Shown here one piece after another: positions 8,502 to 19,065 of a stretch of 64,000 nt of DNA. A program made the position numbers and the translations under genes. Origin of the DNA: Carnimonas nigrificans ATCC BAA-78 (GTDB lineage: Bacteria; Pseudomonadota; Gammaproteobacteria; Pseudomonadales; Halomonadaceae); NCBI RefSeq assembly GCF_000526695.1, contig NZ_JAGO01000011.1, forward strand, positions 1 through 64,000, in the 5' to 3' direction. The notes under the pieces are model-generated. The model had not been told where the DNA came from. It saw nothing but the letters and a program-made list of their open reading frames with translations, and searched no databases. Within the stretch, counting starts at the first letter, position 1, and each line of letters starts with the position of its first letter.

Positions 8502-8532
8502 TTGACCTTCCAACCGTGGCAAGGTCTAGAGT
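8502..8532 (+). promoter_or_regulatory. CueR-type operator/promoter of the copZ-like gene
   Basis: A -35 hexamer TTGACC (8502-8507) and a -10 hexamer TAGAGT (8527-8532) are separated by exactly 19 nt, the overlong spacer typical of MerR-family promoters. The spacer holds the dyad ACCTTCC-N6-GGCAAGGT, matching known CueR boxes. It lies about 30 nt before the copper-chaperone ATG. Confidence 0.85.
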
Positions 8533-8563
8533 GCCCACATCACAAACGTGAAAGGAGCTTTCC

Positions 8564-8758
8564 ATGCAATTCCATCTCGATGATATGCATTGCGGCGGCT
8601 GCGCTCGCACCGTCACCAAAGCGATCCAGTCGGTCGATCCTGACGCGCAGATTGTTACGGACCCGCCGACCCGTCTGGTAGAGGTGCACACCTCGGCCTC
8701 CAGTGAGGCGATTGTGACAGCGCTGCGTGAAGCAGGATTCCCGCCGCGCGAGGAGTAA
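8564..8758 (+). CDS. copZ: CopZ-like copper chaperone (single HMA domain)
   Basis: A 64-residue heavy-metal-associated domain protein. The metal-binding loop MHCGGC gives Cys10 and Cys13. Such small cytoplasmic proteins bind Cu(I) and hand it to CopA. It is the right length for a free HMA domain. AAAGGAG lies just before the ATG. It stands divergent from and next to cueR-copA and carries its own CueR-type operator, which supports a copper rather than mercury role. The family also includes general HMA proteins, so the partner is inference. Confidence 0.9.
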   Translation: MQFHLDDMHCGGCARTVTKAIQSVDPDAQIVTDPPTRLVEVHTSASSEAIVTALREAGFPPREE

Positions 8759-8821
8759 CGCGCTTCTTCGGTTTGAATGAATACGTTGGAAGATCATGGG
8801 GCGAAATGAATTAATCCCCGC

Positions 8822-8849
8822 AAAATGGCCTGCTCAAGCAGGCCATTTT
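8822..8849. terminator. Bidirectional terminator between copZ-like gene and cueR
   Basis: AAAATGGCCTGC and GCAGGCCATTTT form a perfect 12-bp stem with a TCAA loop. A before and T after the GC core serve both strands. It separates the two convergent genes. Confidence 0.85.
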
Positions 8850-8891
8850 AGTTTCAGCGTCGTCAGTTCTGCGTGTCACTCTTGCGGTGGG

Positions 8892-9320
8892 CTATCGCTC
8901 CGTATGCTCCTTCGACTCTGAAGGCGAGTCATCGGGCTGCTGCAATGTCTCCAAAATCGGACACTCAGGCCGCTCATCACCTGCGCAGCAGTCGGCCAGC
9001 GCACGTAGCGTCTCCGTCATCTGCCGCATCTTCTCCATACGGTGCTCCAATTCGGCGATATGTTGCTGGGCAACGCGTTTTACGTCAGCGCTGTGACGCG
9101 CTTTATCGTTCCATAAGCCCAGCAGATCAGTGATTTCAGCCACGGAGAAGCCGAGGTCGCGGGAGCGGCGAATGAAGTGCAAACGGTGGATATCTGGCTG
9201 GGAATAGGTGCGGTAGCCTGACGCCGTCCGCTCGGCAGCGGGAATCAATCCGATCTGTTCGTAGTAGCGGATCATCTTGGCCGAGACTTTGGATGCCCTG
9301 GAGGCTTCACCGATATTCAT
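8892..9320 (-). CDS. cueR: Copper-responsive MerR-family regulator CueR
   Basis: A 142-residue MerR-type activator. The N-terminal winged helix (MNIGEASRASKVSAKMIRYYE) is followed by a long dimerisation helix and the metal-binding loop. Ser77 and the pair Cys112/Cys120 occupy the same positions as in E. coli CueR, where they mark selectivity for monovalent Cu, Ag or Au. It follows copA by 15 nt on the same strand and must be cotranscribed from the CueR-type promoter before copA, which implies autoregulation. The His/Ser/Asp-rich C-terminal tail is short and ordinary. Confidence 0.95.
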   Translation of the reverse strand: MNIGEASRASKVSAKMIRYYEQIGLIPAAERTASGYRTYSQPDIHRLHFIRRSRDLGFSVAEITDLLGLWNDKARHSADVKRVAQQHIAELEHRMEKMRQMTETLRALADCCAGDERPECPILETLQQPDDSPSESKEHTER

Positions 9321-9335
9321 GGTTATCTCCCTGGT

Positions 9336-11828
9336 TCAATGAGCGCTATCCGCTGCCAACGGTGGCTGGAAGCGACGCAGACGCAAGGCGTTGCCGAGTA
9401 CGAATACGCTGGAGAGTGCCATCGCGCCAGCGGCAAAAATAGGCGACAACAGCACGCCATAGGCGGGGTAGAGCACCCCAGCAGCCACCGGAATCAGCGC
9501 GGTGTTGTAACCGAAGGCCCAAAACAGGTTCTGGTGGATATTGCCGATGGTGGCCCTGGAGAGCGCAATGGCGTTGGGTACACCTTGCAGATTGCCCGAC
9601 ATCAGCACGACATCGGCTGATTCCACCGCTACATCGGTGCCGGTGCCGATCGCCAGGCCCACATCGGCCTCGGCCAGCGCAGGCGCATCGTTGATACCGT
9701 CGCCCACATAGGCGACCTGGTGGTGGGATGATTTCAATCGCCGCACGGCTTCCACCTTGCCCTCGGGCAATACCTCGGCCACTACTTCGTCGATGCCGAG
9801 CTGCTGGGCGATGGCATGAGCGGTGCGTGCGTTGTCGCCGGTAATCATCGCTACCTTCAGGCCGAACCGATGCAGTGCGGCAATCGCGGCGGGCGTGCTG
9901 GGCTTGATCGGGTCAGCAACCGCAAGGATGGCGGCCAGTCGCCCGTCGATAGCGGCATACAAGGGCGATTTACCTTCGCTGCCCAAACGCTCGGCGGTCG
10001 CGGCGAACTCCTCAATATTCAGCCCCAGTTCACCCATGAAACGATCTGCGCCAACCTCAACTCGAACGCCTTCCATCGTGGCGCGTACTCCCATTCCCGT
10101 TACCGAATCGAAGTCGGTGATTGTCGGTAAGGTGATACCGCTCTCCTGGGCGGACTCGACGATAGCGCGGGCGATGGGGTGCTCCGAGTGTGACTCCACC
10201 GCGGCCACCTTCGCCAGCACGGCATTGCGCTCAGCGCCTTCGGCGATGTCGAGATCGGTCAATACCGGACGGCCTTTGGTCAGGGTGCCGGTCTTGTCCA
10301 GCGCCACCAGTCGGGTGTCCTTGAGCAGTTGCAAGGCTTCGCCCTTGCGGAACAGCACCCCCATCTCTGCGCCACGCCCCGTACCGACCATGATGGAAGT
10401 TGGCGTGGCCAGCCCCATCGCACAGGGACAGGCGATGATCAGCACGGCCACGGCGTTAACGAGGGCGAAGCTCAGTGCCGGTGCTGGGCCGAAGGTCAGC
10501 CAGGCTACAAAGGTCAACAAGGCGGCCAGCATCACTGCCGGCACAAACCACAACGTAATTTTGCTGACCACGGACTGGATCGGCAGTTTGGAGCCTTGCG
10601 CCTGTTCGACCATGCGAATGATCTGCGCGAGCATGGTCTTCCCGCCCACGGCGGTGGCGCTTAGGGTCAATGCTCCCTTCTGGTTGATCGTGCCACCGAC
10701 CACCGTGCTGCCCACCGACTTTTCGACGGGAATGGGTTCACCGGTAATCATCGACTCGTCCACAAAACTGCGGCCCTCGGTTACTTCACCATCGACCGGC
10801 ACGCTTTCGCCGGGACGCACTGTGACGATATCGCCCAGAACCACGTCATTGACCGGAATGTCGATGATGCGGCCATTGCGCAGCACATGCGCTTCCCTGG
10901 CCTGCAAACCGACCAGACGCTTGATCGCTTCGGAGGTGCGCCCCTTGGCACGCGCTTCAAGGAAGCGGCCCAGCAGGATCAGCGTGACGATGACGGCGGC
11001 GGCTTCGTAATAGACGTTCACCGTATTGGCAGGCAGTAGACTGGGCGCGAAGGTGGCGATCACCGAAAAACCGAAGGCGGCAGCAGTACCGACCACGACC
11101 AGCGAGTTCATATCCGGCGCAAGGCGCAGCAGGGCAGGAATACCTTTTTCATAGAAGCGTCTGCCCGGCACGGCCAGCACCAGCAGCGTCAGAATGAATT
11201 GCAGATACCAGCTCTGCTGAATACCGATGGTAGACGCCACCCATGCGTGCATGCCGGGGATGATGTGTGACCCCATTTCGAGCACAAATACGGGCAGGGC
11301 AAGCACCGCTGCCAGTATCGGGTCGCGCTTGAGACGGGCACGCTCAGCGTCTTTTTTCTCTGCGGCTTCTTCGTCGGCTTGCGCGTTGTTATCGACCGGT
11401 CGGGCGTCGTAGCCGATCTTCTCAATGGCAGAGATCAGCTCTTCCGAATCAGCAACGCCGCGCACGGTGGCACGTTCGGTTGCCAGATTGACCGTGGCCT
11501 CGGTGACGCCGGGGAGAGCGTTGAGCGCTTTCTCGACACGCCCCGAGCAGGAGGCGCAGGTCATGCCTTCCACCGCCAGTTCGACGGTACTGGCGGGCAC
11601 TTCATATCCTGATTTCTCGATGGCCTGAACCAGTGCCATGCGATCAACGGGGCCTGCCAGACTAACGTCTGCCCGCTCTGTCGCCAGATTCACGGAGACG
11701 CTGCTGACGCCCTCTATTTTGGCGAGTGCCGCTTCGACTCGGCCAACACAGCTTGCGCAGGCCATTCCTTCAATGGGCAGGCTGATAGAAGCGGTGACGC
11801 GAGCATCGTTGGTTGCTGAAGTGCTCAT
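9336..11828 (-). CDS. copA: Cu(I)-exporting P1B-type ATPase CopA
   Basis: An 830-residue copper ATPase. Two N-terminal HMA domains carry CASC (Cys24/27 and Cys91/94). Eight predicted membrane helices follow, with the transmembrane CPC motif ([12 protein letters not shown]). The actuator TGEP, the phosphorylation motif DKTGTLTKG, the SEHP nucleotide-binding motif and the hinge [10 protein letters not shown] are all present. It pumps Cu(I) from cytoplasm to periplasm. It is the first gene of a copA-cueR transcript driven by a CueR operator. All catalytic residues are intact. Confidence 0.97.
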   Translation of the reverse strand: MSTSATNDARVTASISLPIEGMACASCVGRVEAALAKIEGVSSVSVNLATERADVSLAGPVDRMALVQAIEKSGYEVPASTVELAVEGMTCASCSGRVEKALNALPGVTEATVNLATERATVRGVADSEELISAIEKIGYDARPVDNNAQADEEAAEKKDAERARLKRDPILAAVLALPVFVLEMGSHIIPGMHAWVASTIGIQQSWYLQFILTLLVLAVPGRRFYEKGIPALLRLAPDMNSLVVVGTAAAFGFSVIATFAPSLLPANTVNVYYEAAAVIVTLILLGRFLEARAKGRTSEAIKRLVGLQAREAHVLRNGRIIDIPVNDVVLGDIVTVRPGESVPVDGEVTEGRSFVDESMITGEPIPVEKSVGSTVVGGTINQKGALTLSATAVGGKTMLAQIIRMVEQAQGSKLPIQSVVSKITLWFVPAVMLAALLTFVAWLTFGPAPALSFALVNAVAVLIIACPCAMGLATPTSIMVGTGRGAEMGVLFRKGEALQLLKDTRLVALDKTGTLTKGRPVLTDLDIAEGAERNAVLAKVAAVESHSEHPIARAIVESAQESGITLPTITDFDSVTGMGVRATMEGVRVEVGADRFMGELGLNIEEFAATAERLGSEGKSPLYAAIDGRLAAILAVADPIKPSTPAAIAALHRFGLKVAMITGDNARTAHAIAQQLGIDEVVAEVLPEGKVEAVRRLKSSHHQVAYVGDGINDAPALAEADVGLAIGTGTDVAVESADVVLMSGNLQGVPNAIALSRATIGNIHQNLFWAFGYNTALIPVAAGVLYPAYGVLLSPIFAAGAMALSSVFVLGNALRLRRFQPPLAADSAH

Positions 11829-11864
11829 GGTGAGTGTCCCGTCGTTCGGATTCGATAGGTGGGA

Positions 11865-11895
11865 AGAGTAAGGCTTACCATCGTGGGAAGGTCAA
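11865..11895 (-). promoter_or_regulatory. CueR-type operator/promoter of copA-cueR
   Basis: On the minus strand TTGACC (11890-11895) and TACTCT (11865-11870) are separated by exactly 19 nt. The spacer contains the dyad ACCTTCC-N6-GGTAAGCC, close to known CueR boxes. It lies about 37 nt before the copA ATG and has the same geometry as the site before the copZ-like gene. Confidence 0.85.
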
Positions 11896-12206
11896 CTGGA
11901 AAATCATGGGGCGTGTATATGCTTCCGCTAGTGAAGTCCTGCATTCCAGCGCCCGTGGGTATCAGAAAGCAGATGAAGCGCATGCGTGCAGGCATCTTGA
12001 GCGAGCATTTCAGGCATACAGTACACATTCAGTGCGGCTTCAATTTGGTACTCCAGCGAATTAACCACATCACTTTCCTTGCTAGTCTCTTCTCTCGCCT
12101 GGATGATTTCCCAATGGGTGGGGGCGGTAGTCACTATTGCCAACAAGCACCTGAATCTGTCGCTAAAGTGGTGTAGGGGCGCTGCGAAATATTCGATGCC
12201 CTCATA
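11896..12206. other. Gene-free stretch upstream of the copA promoter
   Basis: No supported gene. A 103-codon minus frame (11928-12239) begins inside the cnoX terminator and has no recognisable product. I see no other feature. Confidence 0.4.
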
Positions 12207-12245
12207 GAAAACGCCCCGTGCAAAGAGAGTTAGTTGCACGGGGCG
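12207..12245 (-). terminator. Terminator of cnoX
   Basis: A perfect 12-bp stem, CGCCCCGTGCAA with TTGCACGGGGCG, and a 10-nt loop are followed on the minus strand by TTTTCT. It lies 24 nt after the cnoX stop. Confidence 0.92.
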
Positions 12246-12268
12246 CTGGTTTTGACAGAGTCAGTCAA

Positions 12269-13210
12269 TCAGTAGAGCAGGGCAAACATCTTGCGGCGAT
12301 ATTCAATCGTCAGCGGGTGATCGTTGCCCAAGGCTTCAAACACCTTCAGCAGCGTTTTACGCGCAGCATCATCGCCGTAGGCGCGATCCGACTTCATGAT
12401 CGCGAGCACGCCTTCCAGACCTTCTTCATAGCGGCCATCTGCAATCTGGCGGAAGGCGCGTTTGAAGCGGGCATTGCTGTCGTCCTGGTCGCCAAGCGCA
12501 GCGATCTCTTCATGGGAAGGCGCTTCACCCGCGAAGCCCAGACGTGCTTTCAGGGCTTTAGCGCGTGCTGAGCCTTGCTGTTCCGGCGACAGCGCATCAA
12601 GCAGTGCTTGTGCCTGTGCGGTATCTCCCTCGGTGGCGAACACTTCAGCGAGGCCCACGCGATGCTCGGCACTGGTTGGTTCAGCTTCAATCAGCTGGGT
12701 GTAAAGTTCGCGCGCTTGCTGGGTATCGCCTGCTTCCAGCGCCTGAGCCGCCTGCTGGTCGAGGGGCACGCCAGCATCCGCGGGTGCCTGAATGTGCTGA
12801 CTGAGCCATTGGCGAATCTGGCTTTCGGGGAGATCACCCTGGAACTGATCGTAGAGCTGGCCCTGTACGATCAGCTTCACATCGGGAATTGAACGAATAC
12901 CCAACTGGGCGGCTACTTGAGGGTTGGCACCCGCATCCAGCTTCGCGAGCAGGAAGCCGCCGTGATATTCGCGGGCCAGCTTCTCAAGCGTGGTGGTTAG
13001 TGCAGAGGAGTCCGCCTGCGCGCTCCACGAGAGCAGCAGCACGGCACCTTTCATGGAACCTTCCAGCACCACCTGCTGAAAGTTTTGCAGATCGACATCA
13101 ACGATGACATCAGCGCTGTTGGCACCGCCCTGAGCTGCCGAGGACGATCCTGTCGAGCTTGTGGTATCGGAGGTAAGAGGGGCGCCGGTGCGCGGATCAA
13201 CAATGGCCAT
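12269..13210 (-). CDS. cnoX: CnoX/YbbN-type thioredoxin-TPR co-chaperone
   Basis: A 313-residue protein. The thioredoxin-like domain (about residues 35-140) is followed by TPR-like helices (QARELYTQLIEAEPTSAEHR and following) and the conserved C-terminal FRQIADGRYEEGLEGVLAIM region. E. coli CnoX is a holdase that works with GroEL and DnaK, activated by hypochlorous acid. Here the active-site region reads LSWSAQADS, with no cysteine at all, so a redox role through a CXXC or SXXC motif is excluded. The N-terminal 30 residues are low-complexity Ser/Thr/Gly. Monocistronic with its own terminator. Confidence 0.88.
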   Translation of the reverse strand: MAIVDPRTGAPLTSDTTSSTGSSSAAQGGANSADVIVDVDLQNFQQVVLEGSMKGAVLLLSWSAQADSSALTTTLEKLAREYHGGFLLAKLDAGANPQVAAQLGIRSIPDVKLIVQGQLYDQFQGDLPESQIRQWLSQHIQAPADAGVPLDQQAAQALEAGDTQQARELYTQLIEAEPTSAEHRVGLAEVFATEGDTAQAQALLDALSPEQQGSARAKALKARLGFAGEAPSHEEIAALGDQDDSNARFKRAFRQIADGRYEEGLEGVLAIMKSDRAYGDDAARKTLLKVFEALGNDHPLTIEYRRKMFALLY

Positions 13211-13334
13211 GTTGGGTACCTGTATAGCAGTGCGTAAATGCGGAAGGGCATTTATCGGGAATGTATCTGCCCTTGGTTATGCTGCCATTGAGCGTGGAAT
13301 TCAACCCTGTCGCTGAACGGGGGCAGAACCGCGA

Positions 13335-13365
13335 TAAAAAAACGGGGCGCTGTCAGGCGCCCCGT
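13335..13365 (-). terminator. Terminator of acnA
   Basis: On the minus strand ACGGGGCGC and GCGCCCCGT, separated by 6 nt, are followed by seven T. It lies about 27 nt beyond the acnA stop. Confidence 0.92.
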
Positions 13366-13391
13366 CGCTATGGGTGGTCTTCACTCTGCTG

Positions 13392-16142
13392 TTAATGGCT
13401 CAGCAGGCTACGTAGTACGTAGTGGAGGATACCGCCGTGACGGTAGTACTCCAGCTCGTTACCGGTGTCGATGCGGCTTTTTGCATCAAGCTCGAAGGTT
13501 TCACCATTCTGACGCTCGATCGTCACCTTGATGGTGCCGCTTGGCTCCATGCCTTCAAGCCCTGTAATGCTGAAGGTTTCGTCGCCGGTAAGCCCCAGGC
13601 TGTTGCGGTCCTGACCTTCCGGGAACTGCAAGGGCAGCACGCCCATACCGATCAGGTTGGAGCGGTGGATACGCTCGAATGACTCGGCAATCACCGCTCG
13701 CACGCCCAGCAGATTGGTGCCCTTGGCGGCCCAGTCGCGAGACGAGCCGGTGCCGTACTCCTTCCCGGCCAGGACAACCAGCGGCGTATTGCTCTCGGCA
13801 TAGTTAACTGCCGCGTCGTACACCGCCATCTGCTCACCATTGTGAGGGCCATCGCCTACATAGCGGGTGTAGCCGCCTACCACGTCATCAAGCATTTCGT
13901 TACGGATACGCACGTTAGCGAAGGTGCCACGCGTCATTACCTCGAAATTGCCACGCCGTGAGCCGTAGGAGTTGAAATCTACCGGCTCGACACCGTGCTC
14001 CTGAAGGTAGCGTCCGGCGGGGCTATCTTTTTTGATCGCGCCAGCGGGGGAGATGTGGTCCGTGGTTACCGAATCGGCCAGTTTCAGCAGCACTCGTGCG
14101 CCCTTGATGTCACTGATGGCGCTGGGCGTGGCCTGCATTCCAGTGAAGAACGGCGGGTTCTGGATATAGGTCGAACTGTCGCTCCACTGATAGCTTTCAG
14201 AAGGCGCAACGTCGATGGAGCGCCAGCTTTCGGTGCCCTCGAAAACAGCCGCGTACTCCTTGCGGTACATATCGGTTTTCACCTGCTCTACCGCATCGGC
14301 GATCTCTGCCTGAGAAGGCCAGATATCCTTGAGATAGACCGGATTGCCATCCTTGTCATGACCCAGGGCATCCTTCGAGAGATCCACCTGAAGATTGCCT
14401 GCCAGCGCGTAGGCAACCACCAGGGGCGGTGACGCCAGCCAGTTGGTTTGTACCAGCGGGTGAATGCGTCCTTCGAAGTTGCGGTTGCCCGAGAGCACGC
14501 CTGCAACCGTAATGTCATGATCCTGAATGGCTTTTTCGATAGGCGCGGCAAGCGGCCCTGAGTTGCCAATACAGGTGGTGCAGCCGTAGCCCACCAGGTT
14601 GAAGCCGAGAGCATCAAGGGAGTCGTTAAGACCGGCGGCAGAAAGGTAATCAGTCACTACCTTGGAGCCGGGAGCAAGCGAGGTTTTTACCCATGGCTTG
14701 GTGGTCAATCCCTTGGCGACGGCTTTCTGGGCCAGCAAGCCTGCCGCCAGCATTACGCTGGGGTTCGAGGTGTTGGTACAGGAGGTAATGGCGGCAATAA
14801 CGACAGCACCATCGTCAACGCGGAAACGCTGACCTTCGTACTCAACATTGGGATTTTCATGGTAGGCGTCTATGTCGTAAGTTGCAGTAGCGCCACCTTC
14901 ATCGGTCCATTCGCTTTTGGCTTGCTGCGCCGCATCAGCGCTGGATTCAGACAGAATCTTGCGGAATGTCGAGGTCATGGCGCTGAGCGCGACGCGATCC
15001 TGCGGGCGTTTCGGCCCAGCGAGGCTCGATTCGACGCTGCCCATATCGAGCGCCAGAGTATCGGTAAAGACCGGCTCATGGCCTGGCAGACGCCATAGCC
15101 CCTGCTCTTTGGCATAGGCTTCGACCAGATCAATCTGTTCCTGGCTGCGACCGGTAAGCTGCATGTAGCGCAGGGTCTCTTCATCTACCGGGAAGAAGCC
15201 GCAGGTTGCGCCATATTCAGGTGCCATGTTGGCAATGGTTGCGCGGTCAGCGAGGGGCAGGTCTTTCAGGCCATCGCCATAGAACTCAACGAATTTCCCG
15301 ACTACGCCTTTTTCGCGCAGCATCTGAACGACAGTCAGCACCAGGTCAGTTGCGGTGATACCTTCCTTGAGCTTGCCGGTCAGCTTGAAGCCTACTACTT
15401 CCGGAATCAGCATCGACACCGGCTGGCCGAGCATTGCCGCTTCAGCTTCAATACCGCCTACGCCCCAGCCCAGCACGCCGAGTGCATTGATCATGGTGGT
15501 GTGGGAGTCAGTGCCGACCAGAGTATCGGGGTAGGCGACGGTTTTACCGTCAATATCGCGGGTCCACACCGACTTGCCGAGGTATTCCAGATTGACCTGG
15601 TGACAGATACCGGTGCCGGGCGGCACTACGCTGAAGTCGTCAAACGCCTGCTGGCCCCAGCGCAGGAACTGATAGCGTTCGTGGTTACGCTTCATTTCGA
15701 GTTCGACGTTGTCATCGAAGGCTTCGGCATTGCCGAAGCGATCGACCATCACCGAGTGGTCAATTACCAGATCGACAGGAGAGAGCGGGTTGATGCGCTT
15801 GGGGTCACCGCCCAGCTCTGCTACCGCATCACGCATGGCGGCAAGATCGACGACAGCGGGCACACCAGTGAAGTCCTGCATCAGCACTCGGGCGGGGCGA
15901 TAGCCGATTTCGCGGGTGGAGCGACGCTGCTGCTGCCACTCTACCAGCGCTTGTGCGTCTTCTTCGGTAGTCGTGGTGCCATCAATATTACGTAGCTGGT
16001 TTTCGAGCAATACCTTCAGGGTGAAGGGCAGTTTACTGATATCGCCATAGGCTTTCTCTGCACGGGCAAGGCTATAGTAACCATAGCGCTTGTCTCCTAC
16101 AGGAAGTTCGGCAAAGGTGTTAGCCGGATCTTGCGAACTCAT
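13392..16142 (-). CDS. acnA: Aconitate hydratase A
   Basis: A 916-residue aconitase of the AcnA / IRP1 type, full length. It interconverts citrate and isocitrate through cis-aconitate in the TCA cycle, using a 4Fe-4S cluster. Cluster-binding cysteines are visible in [11 protein letters not shown] and [30 protein letters not shown] and the C-terminal swivel domain with [13 protein letters not shown] and [11 protein letters not shown] are intact. GGAGG lies 6 nt before the ATG. AcnA of other bacteria is the more stable, stress-induced form and binds RNA when the cluster is lost; this is family knowledge only. Confidence 0.97.
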   Translation of the reverse strand: MSSQDPANTFAELPVGDKRYGYYSLARAEKAYGDISKLPFTLKVLLENQLRNIDGTTTTEEDAQALVEWQQQRRSTREIGYRPARVLMQDFTGVPAVVDLAAMRDAVAELGGDPKRINPLSPVDLVIDHSVMVDRFGNAEAFDDNVELEMKRNHERYQFLRWGQQAFDDFSVVPPGTGICHQVNLEYLGKSVWTRDIDGKTVAYPDTLVGTDSHTTMINALGVLGWGVGGIEAEAAMLGQPVSMLIPEVVGFKLTGKLKEGITATDLVLTVVQMLREKGVVGKFVEFYGDGLKDLPLADRATIANMAPEYGATCGFFPVDEETLRYMQLTGRSQEQIDLVEAYAKEQGLWRLPGHEPVFTDTLALDMGSVESSLAGPKRPQDRVALSAMTSTFRKILSESSADAAQQAKSEWTDEGGATATYDIDAYHENPNVEYEGQRFRVDDGAVVIAAITSCTNTSNPSVMLAAGLLAQKAVAKGLTTKPWVKTSLAPGSKVVTDYLSAAGLNDSLDALGFNLVGYGCTTCIGNSGPLAAPIEKAIQDHDITVAGVLSGNRNFEGRIHPLVQTNWLASPPLVVAYALAGNLQVDLSKDALGHDKDGNPVYLKDIWPSQAEIADAVEQVKTDMYRKEYAAVFEGTESWRSIDVAPSESYQWSDSSTYIQNPPFFTGMQATPSAISDIKGARVLLKLADSVTTDHISPAGAIKKDSPAGRYLQEHGVEPVDFNSYGSRRGNFEVMTRGTFANVRIRNEMLDDVVGGYTRYVGDGPHNGEQMAVYDAAVNYAESNTPLVVLAGKEYGTGSSRDWAAKGTNLLGVRAVIAESFERIHRSNLIGMGVLPLQFPEGQDRNSLGLTGDETFSITGLEGMEPSGTIKVTIERQNGETFELDAKSRIDTGNELEYYRHGGILHYVLRSLLSH

Positions 16143-17603
<1,461 letters not shown>

Positions 17604-17640
17604 CAGGGCCGCGTTAGCGCTCCATTAGCGTGAAGAGAAA

Positions 17641-17677
17641 AGCCCCGCAGGCGTTGGTATCGTCTGCGGGGCTTCTT
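17641..17677. terminator. Terminator between trxB and slyX
   Basis: AGCCCCGCAG and CTGCGGGGCT form a perfect 10-bp stem with a 13-nt loop, followed by TCTTAT on the plus strand and by TTTTCTC on the minus strand. It lies between the convergent trxB and slyX genes. Confidence 0.8.
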
Positions 17678-17736
17678 ATGGGAAGTACCGATTATGGAAG
17701 TACCGAGCCATTCGCTCATCGTCTTGCAAACACGCA

Positions 17737-18009
17737 TCAGTAATGAGGCGGGCGCTCATCCAGCGTATGCCAGTCATATTCGCCGCCTTGACTGTCATGC
17801 TCTTCCTGCAACCGTTGCAGCAGCAGCCGTTGGCCTTGTTGCAGCTGTTCAATAAGGCGTTGCTGCTCTAACAGACGAGTATCGAGCTTTTCGAGCCAGT
17901 CTTCCTGATAGGTCACACGCATTTCCAGCGTCTCGATACGCGCGCTCTGTTGTTCGAGCAGTGTGTGTATGGGCATGTTACTATCAGCGAGATGCCTTGG
18001 GTCACTCAT
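17737..18009 (-). CDS. slyX: SlyX family protein
   Basis: A 90-residue protein, almost wholly a coiled coil (ARIETLEMRVTYQEDWLEKLD and the following Gln/Leu-rich heptads), ending in the typical ERPPHY of SlyX. Function is not established; in E. coli slyX lies beside slyD. Here it stands alone between trxB and the cold-shock gene. The N-terminal 11 residues before the second Met are weakly supported, so the true start could be at 17976. Confidence 0.9.
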   Translation of the reverse strand: MSDPRHLADSNMPIHTLLEQQSARIETLEMRVTYQEDWLEKLDTRLLEQQRLIEQLQQGQRLLLQRLQEEHDSQGGEYDWHTLDERPPHY

Positions 18010-18124
18010 AAGTGGGAGTCCTGCGGGTGTTTTTTATTGAATCAAACATTATTAAGCTCGGCTGTTCCGCGTTTTTCGAAGTGTGACGACACGCGGCACT
18101 GATTGATTAGAGAGAATGGTTGTA

Positions 18125-18592
18125 ATGAGTGCTAAATCCCTTCTACGTTGTATCATTATTAGTGTGTTACTTGCACTGTTGGCGCCGCCATTAATTGGTT
18201 TTTGTGTGTCTCTTTCAGATAGCGAGTATTACTCCGCGCTACTGAATGACATTGCCTCCAACGGTGGCTTGTTAACAGTTTATCTGCTGGCAGTGGCGGG
18301 CAGCTTTATCGTCTTGATTATCGCTACCCTTGCCATGCAATTACTGACTCCCCAACTGGCGAACATTGCGCAAATCGAGAACGATGATCGCGAAGTGGGC
18401 GAGGTTAAATGGTTTAATGTCAACAAAGGCTACGGTTTTATTACCAGGGAAGGTGGCGAAGATGTGTTTGTCCATTTTCGCGCCATTCGCGGCAAGGGGC
18501 ATCGTACCCTGGTAGAAGGCCAGCGCGTTCGTTATCACGCGATCGAAAACGATCGTGGCCTACAGGCAGAAGATGTCACCGTCATTACGTAA
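18125..18592 (+). CDS. Membrane-anchored cold-shock domain protein
   Basis: A 155-residue protein. Two predicted membrane helices (about residues 8-30 and 49-74) are followed by a full cold-shock domain (about 91-155). The nucleic-acid-binding motifs are intact: KWFN, the RNP1-like KGYGFI and the RNP2-like DVFVHF. The domain would face the cytoplasm and tether single-stranded RNA or DNA binding to the inner membrane. Related two-helix cold-shock proteins exist in other gammaproteobacteria, but their role is not well defined. The ATG at 18125 is preferred because the purine-rich GAGAG lies 10 nt upstream; an ATG at 18116 is too close to it. Confidence 0.85.
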   Translation: MSAKSLLRCIIISVLLALLAPPLIGFCVSLSDSEYYSALLNDIASNGGLLTVYLLAVAGSFIVLIIATLAMQLLTPQLANIAQIENDDREVGEVKWFNVNKGYGFITREGGEDVFVHFRAIRGKGHRTLVEGQRVRYHAIENDRGLQAEDVTVIT

Positions 18593-18614
18593 CACGTGTG
18601 CTGCTGATAGCAGG

Positions 18615-18640
18615 AAAACGCCTCTTCGGAGGCGTTTTTT
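18615..18640. terminator. Bidirectional terminator after the cold-shock gene
   Basis: AAAACGCCTC-TTCG-GAGGCGTTTT followed by TT. The UUCG tetraloop and flanking A/T runs make it strong on the plus strand and usable on the minus strand, where it would end the dapE transcript. Confidence 0.92.
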
Positions 18641-18669
18641 ATTGGCCTTTCAATCACCTGCGGTCAATA

Positions 18670-19065
18670 TTAGCCGGCGTGGTGGTCGGGCCACTCCATA
18701 ACCCCTTCGCTGCCGTCGCACGCAATGCGGAAGAAGCGATCCGGCGCATCGCCTGGATGCCAGCCGCCCAGCGAGCAGCGTACCTCAACCCCCAGGGCTG
18801 CATTCAAATCGCGGGCGAGGTCGATATCTCTTGCCCAGGGCGAGTCGGGGCTATCAATCCATAAACTGGCAAAGCTGTCGGCTACGGATTCCATCAAAAG
18901 CACCGGAAGAGGCTGCTTTTGCTCGGACAGGCCAGTGCCTGCCCATTGGCGCTTGCCGGCACTTGTCAGTTCGACATGAAGCCGCTGTTTTAGCCACTCG
19001 TTTAATACACGGATATTCAGAGGGGCTAAATATACCTCGATATCGGGATAGCGCTCTTCGTTCAT
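18670..19065 (-). CDS. Hypothetical protein cotranslated with dapE
   Basis: A 131-residue cytoplasmic protein that I cannot assign to a family. It starts [18 protein letters not shown] and contains WLKQRLHVELTSAGKRQW, LPVLLMESVADSFASLWIDSPDSPWARDIDLARDLN and a Trp/Asp-rich C-terminus. Its ATG overlaps the dapE stop by one base (TGATG), and GAGGAGG lies just upstream inside dapE. This shows translational coupling and argues strongly for a real gene. The context hints at a link with dapE expression, but no function can be named. Confidence 0.8.
   Translation of the reverse strand: MNEERYPDIEVYLAPLNIRVLNEWLKQRLHVELTSAGKRQWAGTGLSEQKQPLPVLLMESVADSFASLWIDSPDSPWARDIDLARDLNAALGVEVRCSLGGWHPGDAPDRFFRIACDGSEGVMEWPDHHAG

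Noticed and set aside
9823-11010. 395-codon plus frame antisense to copA
   Set aside because: CopA on the opposite strand is intact with all motifs; the antisense frame is low-complexity Ser/Thr/Ala.
11928-12239. 103-codon minus frame between cnoX and copA
   Set aside because: It begins inside the cnoX terminator hairpin and has no recognisable product.
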